Source: CAZART01 sp964487555 (lineage in GTDB: Bacteria; Bacteroidota; Rhodothermia; Rhodothermales; VXPQ01). From it: DNA of 48,144 nucleotides. Position numbers and translations under genes: made by a program. The DNA lies in the NCBI GenBank assembly GCA_964487555.1, contig CAZART010000026.1, forward strand, positions 1 to 48,144, written 5' to 3'. Below the pieces are notes generated by a model. The model was not told the DNA's origin. It made no database searches and saw only the letters and a list, made by a program, of their open reading frames with translations. Shown in pieces: positions 1 through 7,920 of this stretch (position 1 is its first letter; each line of letters starts with the position of its first letter).

Positions 1-63
1 GCGGACTCCGTGTACACGCTCGCGGACTCCGTGTACGCGCTCGCGGACTCCGTGTACGCGTCG
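1..63. repeat. 21-bp tandem repeat, three copies at window edge
   Basis: Three consecutive 21-bp units begin at positions 1, 22 and 43, each starting with gcggactccgtgtac. They differ only at a few bases (acgctc, gcgctc, gcgtcg ends). The array runs off the left edge, so the full copy number is unknown. In one frame it reads as repeats of L-A-D-S-V-Y-A, but no convincing gene contains it. Positions 64-242 hold nothing I recognise. Confidence 0.9.
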
Positions 64-242
64 CACGTCCGTGACGGACAGAAGGGGCGCCGGCGAGGAG
101 CGGAAAGGCACTCTCACAATTTTGCGCTCCGGCGCCGGAAGGCGTTTCAGTTCGTCCGCGGGCGACGAGGCACGTCGCTGCCACGACGTGCCGTATTCGG
201 TATACTTCGTAGGCAGCCCGTGTCGAAAAGCATACGTCGACC

Positions 243-527
243 ATGCCTCCGAGCCCCAACATCACCCAGGCGATCATCCTCATCCGCTCCGTTGCCGGCG
301 ACCTGCGGAGGCAGGGGCTAGAGCGGCACGCAAACGAACTGGAATGGTATTGCGATATGATCGCCGATTACGCCAGCTATGAGCTGAGCCGGCTCGAGCG
401 GGATTTAGAGGATTGCAAGCAGCGCCTCGAAGAACACACGCGGAGGGGGCTGTCATGGAAGTCGATCACGGATTTATCTGAGAAACCCACTCAGGAACCC
501 CCGCCCGAAAAGGCATCTTCGTCGTAG
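243..527 (+). CDS. Small hypothetical protein, helical/coiled-coil-like
   Basis: A 94-residue reading frame with GC-rich third positions in keeping with the real genes around it. The product is charged and mostly helical in appearance: residues ~20-65 alternate hydrophobic and acidic/basic positions (SRLERDLEDCKQRLEEH), which suggests a short coiled coil, followed by a proline-rich tail. It has no signal peptide, membrane segment or recognised domain. It stands alone and converges on the glycosyltransferase gene, leaving 33 bp between the two stop codons. No clear Shine-Dalgarno sequence precedes the ATG, which is common in Bacteroidota-like genomes. It could be a chance frame; codon bias is the main support. 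Confidence 0.5.
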   Translation: MPPSPNITQAIILIRSVAGDLRRQGLERHANELEWYCDMIADYASYELSRLERDLEDCKQRLEEHTRRGLSWKSITDLSEKPTQEPPPEKASSS

Positions 528-560
528 CGATGCCGCCGGCGGCGCTGGCACCCTTGACGA

Positions 561-1964
561 TTACGAGGCCATCGATGTGACGCGATCGTGATCGAGCGTG
601 AGTCCGAGCCTGTTTGACCGCAGATCGAGCGCGAGCTGAACGGGTCTGTTTGCGTCCCCCGCATCTTGCGTGCTCAGGCACAGACCCTGGATCCTTGCCA
701 CGAAATGGATCTTGCTTAGGAGTACCTGCACGACCTGGTCCCACGTGAAGACCGCGGCGCGTTCGCGGGCCGCCCTTCGGAGGCGTAGTCCGAATGCAGG
801 ATCGGAACGAACGGCGAGGACGGCGCCCGCGATCTCGTCCGGTGCGTCGGTATCGACAACGACGGCGCTATGGCCGTCCGTCGCGTAGTCCTCCCCGGTC
901 GCTCCCGTAAATACAAGCCCACCTGATGCCATCGCTTCGAGCCCGACCAGCCCGAATGGCTCGTGTCCGCTGTTGGCAAGCACGGCGTCCGAGGCTGTAT
1001 AGAACGGCCGCATCAGTTCCTGCGTCATGAAGACGCGAAGGTTATAGACATCGGCCTGCGGAGCTTGCTGCAGGAGGGACAGCATCTCCCCGAAGGTCTT
1101 AGGGGCCCCATCGATGTCCGCAATGATCAGTCCGCGCGACCGGGCCGCTGCAAGCACCTCATGACCATGGGCCTCGATGCCGCCGCGCAGCGCGAAAACG
1201 ACGCGCTCGCCGGCCTCCTTTAGCCGCGCCGCCGCCTCAACGGCGGTCAGCCACCGTTTATCGGGATCGAAGCGGCCTACCTTGAACAGCAAAACGGCTT
1301 GATTCTCCGGAGTGAGAACCCGACGAAGCGCGCGCACCTGAAATGGATCGACCGGCGCAAGCAGCGCTGACGGTATGCCGTTGGGAATCACAAGCGGATT
1401 CACGCCGACGTCCCACATCCGATGCTTCATATACCGGCTTACCGTCGTCAGCTGAGCCGCGACGTCCAGGCGCTGCCAGTCCACGCGGTCAAAACTTTTC
1501 GTGTTGTTTGCATTCCAGAGGATTACCGTTCGATCGGCAAGCCCTTCTCCGTGCAGGATCTCCCTCAGCCGAATGACGGCCTCGGCCGTGTGCCATTCCT
1601 CTGCCAGGATGACCGGCACGTTGCCGTTCGCCAGCGCCGGTCGAATCACTTCTTCGACGATGAAACGTGGGGCCGAATCATTGAAGTCGCGAAGTTTGCC
1701 CTCCTCGCCGTCATAAACGCCGGCACCGTGATACGCGCTGATCCACTGACACCAACGGTGCAGTGTCAGCCGACCGCCGAAACGTCGCTCCCGACCCGGT
1801 GCATGCGGTTCACCTACAAATAGAAGATGTGTGTCGAAGCGGAGGCGTGCGAGCGTCTCGGCCAGATGGCTGATACGTACCCCGAGGCCTCCCGCCAGGG
1901 CATAACGATCCGGTCCCTCGAAGGACAGCAGGCAAAAGACGGCGGCGGCGGGAGGAATTACCAT
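561..1964 (-). CDS. GT-B fold glycosyltransferase (GT4-like)
   Basis: A 467-residue protein with the two-domain GT-B layout. The N-terminal domain opens with a hydrophobic strand and a glycine loop (ALAGGLGVRISHLAETL, residues ~23-39), the acceptor-side loop of GT4/GT5 enzymes. The C-terminal donor domain has a strand leading to GRFDPDKRW (~230) and the nucleotide-sugar signature HEPFGLVGLEAMASGG (~335-350), whose two glutamates match the E-x7-E motif. It should transfer a sugar from an activated donor to an unknown acceptor in the cytoplasm. The last ~35 residues are not part of the fold. The gene stands alone, so the pathway cannot be assigned. Start ATG at 1962-1964 places the first strand directly after the N-terminus. 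Family assignment is firm; GT4 versus a GT5-like starch-synthase relative is less certain. Confidence 0.85.
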   Translation of the reverse strand: MVIPPAAAVFCLLSFEGPDRYALAGGLGVRISHLAETLARLRFDTHLLFVGEPHAPGRERRFGGRLTLHRWCQWISAYHGAGVYDGEEGKLRDFNDSAPRFIVEEVIRPALANGNVPVILAEEWHTAEAVIRLREILHGEGLADRTVILWNANNTKSFDRVDWQRLDVAAQLTTVSRYMKHRMWDVGVNPLVIPNGIPSALLAPVDPFQVRALRRVLTPENQAVLLFKVGRFDPDKRWLTAVEAAARLKEAGERVVFALRGGIEAHGHEVLAAARSRGLIIADIDGAPKTFGEMLSLLQQAPQADVYNLRVFMTQELMRPFYTASDAVLANSGHEPFGLVGLEAMASGGLVFTGATGEDYATDGHSAVVVDTDAPDEIAGAVLAVRSDPAFGLRLRRAARERAAVFTWDQVVQVLLSKIHFVARIQGLCLSTQDAGDANRPVQLALDLRSNRLGLTLDHDRVTSMAS

Positions 1965-2270
1965 AAAGAACCGGGGCGTATACGTAAATCGCGGCGTGGA
2001 ACGTCTGTGCTGGAGCCGTGACGCGCAGCGGCCCCACGATCGAATATGTTGATATACTCACCGCGTTTCAGCGGGATCGCGCACATCGCCGCCGGTATAC
2101 GGATCGTTGCATGTGTATGGTAGCGATGCAGCAGATCGTCCCAACATGCTACGAATAGAACTGATACCGAGAACAGCTCACGTCGGCCGCCGCTCAGGGA
2201 TCGAACGGTTACGTACGACGAGACCTTTAGTGCATGACGGAGGCGTATGCCGTCAGTGCACGTACGCCTG
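1965..2270. other. Intergenic region upstream of glycosyltransferase
   Basis: About 300 bp between the glycosyltransferase start and the end of the DUF4260 pseudogene. Both are on the minus strand, so this must hold the glycosyltransferase leader. I see no convincing gene, hairpin terminator or clear promoter motif here. Confidence 0.5.
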
Positions 2271-2649
2271 TTACATTTTGCCCAGATGCGTTTCTTTGAA
2301 GCCGTCTGGGAGTTTTAGGCCGTAGCCCAGCGCACGGTCAATCCCGATGTGCGCCGACCAGATCAGTGCCAGTGAAAGCATTATCGGCTGCTGCAGGGTC
2401 AGCCCCACGCACGCGAGGGCTAGGCTTCCTACGTACGTGTGCGCCACGTTATAGGTGAATGCACCCAACACCGAATTCTTGAGATACCGACCATCGAGAT
2501 ATCCGGTACGAGGAAGAGCACGGCGAAAACAGCCATCCGGTGCCGAAACGAGCGTAGATTAAGACACTCAAAATCACGACGGCAAGACCTTCTAATCGGA
2601 GCCAAGTGCGTGATGAGGTTCTCATGGTCGTCGATCTAGACTCCTTCAT
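2271..2649 (-). pseudogene. DUF4260 membrane protein, broken by two frameshifts
   Basis: The family is recognisable from its ends. The N-terminal frame (2449-2649) reads RTWLRLEGLAVVILSVLIYARFG. The C-terminal frame (2271-2471) reads AFTYNVAHTYVGSL and ends IGIDRALGYGLKLPDGFKETHLG, the typical DUF4260 terminus. Between them a third frame supplies the missing segment (AVLFLVPDISMVG). Reading from the start codon, adding one base in the tttt run near 2531 (GWLF to F-A-V-L-F) and one base near 2486 (V-G to Y-L-K) restores a continuous small membrane protein of ~115-125 residues. Two single-base losses therefore separate it from an intact gene. They may be true inactivation or sequencing error in a short homopolymer and nearby. 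The function of DUF4260 is unknown. The start is probably at 2649 or the internal ATG near 2625. Confidence 0.7.
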
Positions 2650-2723
2650 TCCGCCGCATGTCGCGCCATCGGCCGTGTCGGGTCATAGTTTAAGTGACGT
2701 GTGTTTCGTAATCCCGTAATCTA

Positions 2724-2861
2724 CCGTGTCGTTATTCCGTAATCGACCGTGTCGTTATTCCGTAATCGACCGTGTCGTTATTCCGTAATCGACCGTGTCA
2801 TTATTCCGTAATCGACCGTGTCGTTATTCGGTAATCGACCGTGTCGTTATTCGGTAATAGA
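2724..2861. repeat. 23-bp tandem repeat array, six units
   Basis: Six adjacent 23-bp units start at 2724, 2747, 2770, 2793, 2816 and 2839, with consensus ccgtgtcgttattccgtaat plus cga. Units 1-3 are identical, unit 4 has one change and units 5-6 carry ttcgg for ttccg. Degenerate partial units flank the array on both sides (from ~2698 and to ~2880). There are no spacers, so it is a minisatellite and not a CRISPR. It lies between the DUF4260 pseudogene and the DinB-like gene and encodes no protein. Confidence 0.95.
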
Positions 2862-3065
2862 CCATATCATTTCTATTGCCGCGAATCGGGCGCTTGATTA
2901 AAGCCTCGCTTCACATCCACCGAGGTGAACTACCCATGCGGATTGCCTGTACGTTCGCATCGCTGCTACTCCGCGTCCATGCTACCAGGGCCGTGCGCGC
3001 CCAGCCGGAAGAAGCATCAACAATCGTCATGCAGGCTCGGGAGAGCCCCATCACGTCGCATTCGG
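2862..3065. other. Intergenic stretch with possible gene-start remnant
   Basis: No intact gene. On the plus strand from 2937 an ATG preceded by gaggtgaac opens a frame that begins like a signal peptide (MRIACTFASLLLRVHATRA, then V-R-A-Q-P). It then degenerates and runs antisense through the DinB gene. This could be the severed 5' end of a secreted-protein gene or chance. Confidence 0.25.
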
Positions 3066-3563
3066 CTATGTGCCCCGCGCGTCTGCCTCCGTTGCGGCAG
3101 GAGCTCCTCGGACGAACGCGATATAGTCCACCGGCGCCGGCTGTAGCCCGGATTTCCGAAGCATCAGGTTCACCTTTCCACGGTGGTATTGACCATGCAG
3201 TAGAACGTGGACGAGAATATCTCCCACCGTATTTTTGAACTGGCGACCGGCGCTATTGGTGTACGTCACCGAATTCCGGATGGCGGATTCCTGAAGACCG
3301 GCCATATACGCCGCCCACCGTTCGTGGGTCTGTCGAATCATGCGCTCCAAATCGGACGGTGAAACGGTAGGCCATACAACCAGGAGCGGTTCTCGACGTT
3401 CGAGACGAGCGAGCCACACCTCCTCGGTGCCGATGATGTGCGCGTATTCGCGAATGGCTTCGTCCGGCGCGGCGCCGTTGGATGTCACGGCTTCCAGAAG
3501 CTGTCGGTCCGCCCAAAAAGCGTGATTCCACGTTTGCTGAAGCGTTGAAATAGTGATCAACAT
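3066..3563 (-). CDS. DinB-like four-helix metal-binding protein
   Basis: A 165-residue protein of the DinB/YfiT-like four-helix-bundle superfamily. The metal-site histidines are visible in WNHAFWADR (~12-20) and in the C-terminal helix HVLLHGQYHRGKVNLMLR (~118-135), which matches the family pattern H-x3-H-x2-H-R-G. Members include thiol-dependent S-transferases, but the substrate cannot be read here. The frame is open to 3608, but the ATG at 3561-3563 fits the family N-terminus (MLITISTLQQTWNHAF). It also overlaps the YciI-like stop codon (3557-3559), which suggests translational coupling. It is the last gene of a three-gene operon. Confidence 0.85.
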   Translation of the reverse strand: MLITISTLQQTWNHAFWADRQLLEAVTSNGAAPDEAIREYAHIIGTEEVWLARLERREPLLVVWPTVSPSDLERMIRQTHERWAAYMAGLQESAIRNSVTYTNSAGRQFKNTVGDILVHVLLHGQYHRGKVNLMLRKSGLQPAPVDYIAFVRGAPAATEADARGT

Positions 3564-3859
3564 CCTTGGACTCGAATGGCTGGATTCTCTCCCACTACGG
3601 TGGTCCATTCGCGCACGCGCCAGGCCGTGACGAGGCCATGGACGACGTAGGGATCTGCTTTCGCGAAAGATTCGGCAGCGGCGGGTGAGTCTCCTCGGAA
3701 CAGCAACACCGCTCCGTCGACCGGATCGGCCAGCGCACCTCCAAGAATGAGTTCGCCCCGCTCGAAAGCGCGTCGTGCGTGCTCCAGGTGGCCGTCGCGA
3801 TAAACCGAACGCTTCTGGACGTATTCGTCAATCACGTCATAAAATAGTAGATAGTGCAT
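3557..3859 (-). CDS. YciI-like (YCII) domain protein
   Basis: A 100-residue ferredoxin-fold protein of the YCII family. The start (MHYLLFYDVIDEYVQKR), the segment HLEHARRAFERGELILGG and the motif F-A-K-A-D-P-Y-V-V-H-G-L-V are characteristic; the family's conserved Asp-His pair corresponds to residues around R-D-G-H-L. Length equals the usual single-domain size. The biochemical role of the family is poorly defined. It lies 18 bp after the PNPOx-like gene and overlaps the DinB-like gene by 7 bp, so the three are very probably co-transcribed. Confidence 0.9.
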   Translation of the reverse strand: MHYLLFYDVIDEYVQKRSVYRDGHLEHARRAFERGELILGGALADPVDGAVLLFRGDSPAAAESFAKADPYVVHGLVTAWRVREWTTVVGENPAIRVQGC

Positions 3860-3877
3860 GCGCCGTTCCTTCTGTTC

Positions 3878-4453
3878 TCATGACACAGACTGCGGATCGT
3901 ACGTGAAGGCGCCGGGAAAATCAGGTGGCTTCGCGTTCCGCTTACCGCTCCACGATGCGACGTCGACTTGGTAGACGGCCGTTCGTTCCAACTCCGCATC
4001 GCTGATGGGCTGATAATCCCGCCCCGGTCTAAGATGGGGGGCATATTTATCGAGCAGGAGTTGCAATGCGGAACGAGACGTCTCCACGTCTTCGATGATT
4101 CTTGCCCTTCCAAACACCGTTACGCTCTCGTACTCAACACTGAAGTTCAATGCCGTTTCGGCGGGTAGTATACGCCCCATTCGAAACGATGAGAAACAAG
4201 TTTCCGATCCGTCGTCACCGGTCCGAACGTTGCCGGCCGTTCGCCCGACGCGCGCGGTATGGAGATAGAGGGCGTGCGCCGATTCATCAAACACGAACAG
4301 GTTGCTGTTGATGAATGGGCGGCTCTCGTGAAGGGTCGCCAGCACGCCGTACGGGGCGGTGCGGAGAAAATTCCGAATCCAGCCGTCGTCGTCGACGGCG
4401 CGGTCACGTTTCCGTATCTGATTGGGAGGAAATTGTGTATAGTCGCGCGGCAC
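3878..4453 (-). CDS. PNPOx-like / NimA-type flavoprotein
   Basis: A 191-residue split-barrel flavin-binding protein of the pyridoxamine-5'-phosphate-oxidase-like superfamily, closest in pattern to the NimA/5-nitroimidazole-resistance group. The start is IRKRDRAVDDDGWIRNFL followed by YGVLATLHESRPFINSNLF, then YLHTARVGRTAGNVR, whose basic residues would hold FMN phosphate. The start codon is GTG at 4451-4453: an in-frame TGA lies three codons upstream and no alternative ATG precedes the domain. It heads an operon with the YciI-like and DinB-like genes and is divergent from a MocR-type PLP regulator, a common arrangement for regulators of this class. The substrate is unknown; true vitamin B6 oxidase activity is unlikely from the NimA-like pattern. 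Confidence 0.85.
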   Translation of the reverse strand: MPRDYTQFPPNQIRKRDRAVDDDGWIRNFLRTAPYGVLATLHESRPFINSNLFVFDESAHALYLHTARVGRTAGNVRTGDDGSETCFSSFRMGRILPAETALNFSVEYESVTVFGRARIIEDVETSRSALQLLLDKYAPHLRPGRDYQPISDAELERTAVYQVDVASWSGKRNAKPPDFPGAFTYDPQSVS

Positions 4454-4532
4454 GGCTCTTCATCGAGAAGTTTGGTTGCACGGTTGCGCGATTCCTTTCG
4501 GCTTGAGCCGGATACGGCTGCAGCAAAAAATC

Positions 4533-4582
4533 GCGTATTGCAGTCCGGCCGAGAAACGCGTATTGCAGTCCGGCCGAGAAAC
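4533..4582. promoter_or_regulatory. Two perfect 25-bp direct repeats, candidate MocR operator
   Basis: The 25-bp unit beginning gcgtattgcagtccggccga occurs at 4533-4557 and again immediately at 4558-4582, followed by the truncated unit gcatac. The repeat sits between the PNPOx-like operon (start 4453, minus) and the MocR-type regulator (start 4669, plus). Several MocR/PdxR/GabR regulators are known to bind pairs of direct repeats, so an operator role is plausible but inferred from position only. Confidence 0.5.
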
Positions 4583-4668
4583 GCATACAATTTACCCGGT
4601 TGAGTGGCATAGTTATTAGGTCCACTTCCAACAAATCGACTAGTCCACTTTAGCAGGCTTCGACATAG

Positions 4669-6177
4669 ATGTCCAGCGTTCACGATCAATCGGAGAAGGG
4701 TCTTCTCGGCCTATTACTTCCCGAGGACGCTGAGCATTCGCTGGCGTTGCGCATTTACGCAGGTATTCGCGAGGCGATCGTAGCCGGACGAATTGCTTCC
4801 GGGCAGCGGCTGCCCTCCAGCCGCGCACTTGCGGACGATTTGGGCGTGGCCCGCGGCACCGTCGTAGAGGCCTTCGAACAACTCCGCGTCGAAGGCTATG
4901 TCCACACGGTGCGCGGATCGGGTACGTTCGTCGATCAAATCCCTGAACGATTCCTTCACACATCCGACGTTTCGCGGCCGAGCCTGCCCGCGAGCGGTCT
5001 CCCGACGTTTGCAGATCGGGCCGACGAACCGTCGACGAGCCTGGTGGATTATGCACGGGCGCGCTCCCCACGACCGTTCCAACCGGGTCTTCCGCCGCTT
5101 GATGCGTTTCCGCGGCAAACCCTTGCCCGCCTCTGGAGCGAAGCCGTTCGCTCCCTTAGGTTTGATGATCTGGGGTACGGCGATCCGGGCGGCTATATGC
5201 CTCTGCGACGTGCGATCGCCTCGTATCTCCGAACGGCCCGCGCGGTGCAGTGCGAGGCCGAGCAGGTCATCGTGACCAACGGCGCTCAGCATGCACTGGG
5301 TCTCGCAGCCCACGTACTGCTGGACGCCGGTGAGCCCGCCTGGATCGAGAATCCCGGATATCGAGGCGCAAGGGCCGCATTCGGGAAAGCGGGCCTGCGA
5401 GTGGTTCCCGTTCCGGTCGACGAGGAGGGCATCTCCGTCTCTTCCGGGCGCGAGCTCGCCCCGGAGGCGCGGCTGGCCTACGTCACGCCTTCCCATCAAT
5501 ATCCTCTCGGCGTGACGACCAGTGCGCGGCGCCGACTCGAGCTCATTGAATGGGCGCGCCGCGGCAACGCCTGGATTATCGAGGATGACTATGATAGCGA
5601 ATAGCGCTACGACGGCGCCCCACTTCCGTCACTCCACCATCTCGATCAGGGTGGACGAGTCGTCTACTGCGGGAGCTTTAGCAAGGTCTTGGCACCGGGG
5701 CTCAGGATAGGATATCTCGTCGTTCCATCGCCGCTTATCGATGCATTCCGACGAGTTCGCTCTTCGGACGACCATCATTGCTCCATCACGATTCAGAAAG
5801 TTCTCGCACGGTTTATCGAGCGCGGTCACTACGGCCGGCATCTCCGGCGCCTGCGACTGCTCGGACTCAGCCGACGAAACGCTCTCATCGGAGCCTTCGG
5901 TGAACAACTACCCCAACTCTCACTCGAGGGCACTGGGGGAGGACTACACGCACTGCTGCGTCTTCCGTCGACGACCGATGATGCGGGGCTCGCAGCGCGA
6001 GCCGCCCTCGCAGGCATCTCGCTGAGTCCGCTCTCCGCCTACGATCTTGATGACGAGCCGACGCGCGGTCTCGTGCTGGGCTATGCAGCCTTCGCGGATG
6101 ACGAGATTCACCGGACGGTCCAGGGCCTCGCCGAGGTGCTCGAAAATGATCTACCACACATGGGCGAAGAGGGCTGA
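4669..6177 (+). pseudogene. MocR-type GntR/aminotransferase regulator with in-frame TAG
   Basis: The reading frame runs 502 codons in one frame, interrupted only by TAG at 5602-5604. Residues ~25-90 are a GntR winged helix (LPSSRALADDLGVARGTVV, then RVEGYVHTVRGSGTFV). The rest is a fold-type-I aminotransferase domain with DLGYGDPGGYMPLRRAIASY, the motif EDDYDSE immediately before the stop, and after it RYDGAPLPSLHHLD and the PLP-lysine segment GSFSKVLAPGLRIGY. In the family this position reads D-S-E-F-R-Y, so the amber codon replaces a conserved phenylalanine; TTC or TTT to TAG needs two base changes. Everything downstream is intact, which suggests a recent nonsense event, an assembly error or readthrough. 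If terminated, a 311-residue protein lacking the PLP lysine would result. Its likely targets are the divergent flavoprotein operon. Confidence 0.8.
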
Positions 6178-6417
6178 AGCGATCGGTGCTGCTCGCGCTG
6201 AAATCGTGATCTACGGTGGGGGGCGGCGTTCAGCGAATGCGACGGACCGCGCTGCCGACGCGGGCACTTTGCGCAAGAAGTACGTCCGGCATCCTCCAGA
6301 ACTCGACGTCGCGGTCCCGCATCTTCCCGAGATTGCTTATCCGTGAAGCCCCGATGGACCCACCAGTCCCGACGACTGCTTCGCCTCACCTTTTGCCTCA
6401 AATCACCATGACGACCG

Positions 6418-6561
6418 ATGAGCAAGAACTCGGAGAAAGATCACAGGATATTTCGGACGAAAAATCGGCTGACCCCCGAAGAGAAGGAGTACCTGAAAAA
6501 GCTCTGGAAGCCGAAACAGCCGCCGCAATCCAAATCACGCCCGGAGGATACGAGGCGGTGA
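6418..6561 (+). CDS. Possible small basic protein (47 aa)
   Basis: A short frame beginning ATG at 6418, with an in-frame TGA at 6409-6411 fixing the start region, and ending TGA at 6559. The product is strongly basic and looks protein-like, with an N-terminal K/R-rich stretch and the segment RLTPEEKEYLKKLWKPKQPP. The tail is P/K/S-rich. It was chosen over the longer overlapping frame (6216-6584), whose composition is not protein-like. No Shine-Dalgarno sequence is visible and no family is recognised. The rest of 6178-6786 holds only a 7-bp repeat. Confidence 0.4.
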   Translation: MSKNSEKDHRIFRTKNRLTPEEKEYLKKLWKPKQPPQSKSRPEDTRR

Positions 6562-6584
6562 TAGAACACCGTCGCCGGCCCTAA

Positions 6585-6616
6585 CACGCAACACGCAACA
6601 CGCAACACGAACACGG
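6585..6616. repeat. 7-bp short tandem repeat
   Basis: Three units of cacgcaa (6585, 6592, 6599) followed by degenerate copies cacgaa and cacgg. It is a simple-sequence repeat in the intergenic space before the DUF2652 gene. Confidence 0.85.
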
Positions 6617-6789
6617 AAGAATCAGCGCATCCGGCCTCAAGAGCCGTCCATAACGGCAGGACGCTTTAACGCAGCGTTCTCAACGGGTCGAATTGCGAAC
6701 ATCGTGTAACGTGCTCGCCACCTACGTGGCGTCGTCATTTTTTTTGTACGTTTCACACGATGGGGTTTTAGCAAGCGACCGCACAGATG

Positions 6790-6796
6790 AAGGAGG
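6790..6796 (+). promoter_or_regulatory. Strong Shine-Dalgarno aaggagg deciding start at 6802
   Basis: aaggagg lies five bases before the ATG at 6802-6804. The longer open frame starts at 6787, inside this site, so translation is assigned to 6802. Confidence 0.75.
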
Positions 6797-6801
6797 CGGC
6801 A

Positions 6802-7881
6802 ATGGAGATTCCGGTTCAAAAGGGCTATCTCGTTTTGGCGGACATCTCGGGCTTCACAGCCTTCCTCGCAAGCAGTGAGATCGGCCATGCGCCTCAGGTC
6901 GTCCAGAATATCATCTCGTTTCTGATTCGCCATCTCTCGCCGGTCCTTCACGTCGCGGAAGTCGAAGGTGACGCCGTCTTCGCCTACGCCTCCGAGGATA
7001 AGCTGACACGCGGCGAGCTGCTGCTGGAAACCGTCGAATGTATGTTCGTCGACTTCAAGGATGCGCAGCGCACGATGAAGCACAACGCAACGTGCCCCTG
7101 TCGCGCCTGCCAATCGGTCTCTTCGTTGGATCTAAAGTTCGTAGCGCACCATGGCGAGTACGTGCTTCAGGACATGGGCGGTAGCGCAAAGCCGGTCGGA
7201 TCCGCCGTCAACCTTGCGCACCGCCTGCTAAAGAACCGGGTTTCGGAAGAAACCGGTTGGTCCGGCTACGTTCTCTTCACGCAGGAGTGTCTGGACGCAA
7301 TGGGCGTCTGCCCCGAAAACATGCACGTCTCGACGGAATCGTATCCACATCTCGGAACGGTCAAAACGAACAGTGTGGACCTTGAAAGCCGGCGCCAAGA
7401 GATCATCGAGCATCGATGGGTGAAGCTCTCCGACGAAGAGGCAGACGTGCTCGTGACGCGGCGGCTCGGCTTTCCCCGACCCATAATATGGGACTGGCTG
7501 AACGATCCGGTGAAGCGCAACCAGTGGATGGGTTCGGCGTGGCACGTCGTAGACCGTCCGCTTGGGCGAACCGGACGCCAAACGCGCAATCACTGCGCGC
7601 GTAGCGGTACGATCGAGCATGTCCTCGATTGGCGGCCATTCGACTACGTGACGGTGAGACAGGAGCTCGGTCCGGTCAAGTTGACGATCACGAACGAGCT
7701 CGAGCCCGAGAAGGACGACACGACGGTACTCACGATGAAGGTCCGGCTGGAGGGCTCCCTGCCGCGCCCGCTCCTCCGCGCCGCGGCTCGTCCGTTCGTA
7801 AATCACATTCTGCGGGTCGAAAAGTTGCTCGGCCGCATGGAAGATCTCGCGCACCGCGCACCGCAAGCACATCAGGTCTAG
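6802..7881 (+). CDS. DUF2652 cyclase-like domain fused to SRPBCC-like domain
   Basis: A 359-residue protein. Residues ~5-190 match DUF2652, which resembles class III nucleotide cyclases: GYLVLADISGFTAFL, then VAEVEGDAVFAYA, with a cysteine cluster ATCPCRACQS (~95) and KPVGSAVNLAHRLLKN. The aspartates in A-D-I and E-G-D sit where cyclases bind metal, but cyclase activity is unproven for this family. The C-terminal half (~215-350) reads as an SRPBCC/START-like ligand-binding fold, with V-T-R-R-L-G-F-P and W-D-W-L-N-D-P-V-K-R leading in and an amphipathic last helix. No signal peptide. A strong ribosome site precedes the ATG. It is convergent with the glpD-like gene. Confidence 0.8.
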   Translation: MEIPVQKGYLVLADISGFTAFLASSEIGHAPQVVQNIISFLIRHLSPVLHVAEVEGDAVFAYASEDKLTRGELLLETVECMFVDFKDAQRTMKHNATCPCRACQSVSSLDLKFVAHHGEYVLQDMGGSAKPVGSAVNLAHRLLKNRVSEETGWSGYVLFTQECLDAMGVCPENMHVSTESYPHLGTVKTNSVDLESRRQEIIEHRWVKLSDEEADVLVTRRLGFPRPIIWDWLNDPVKRNQWMGSAWHVVDRPLGRTGRQTRNHCARSGTIEHVLDWRPFDYVTVRQELGPVKLTITNELEPEKDDTTVLTMKVRLEGSLPRPLLRAAARPFVNHILRVEKLLGRMEDLAHRAPQAHQV

Positions 7882-7920
7882 AAGAGTCTGGATGCGGATT
7901 AAAGGCACCCGACGGACCCG

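Noticed and set aside
2724..2861. Possible CRISPR array
   Set aside because: Units are directly adjacent with no unique spacers and no cas genes are nearby; it is a tandem repeat.
6216..6584. 122-codon plus-strand frame
   Set aside because: Composition is not protein-like in its first half, and a better frame (6418-6561) overlaps it.
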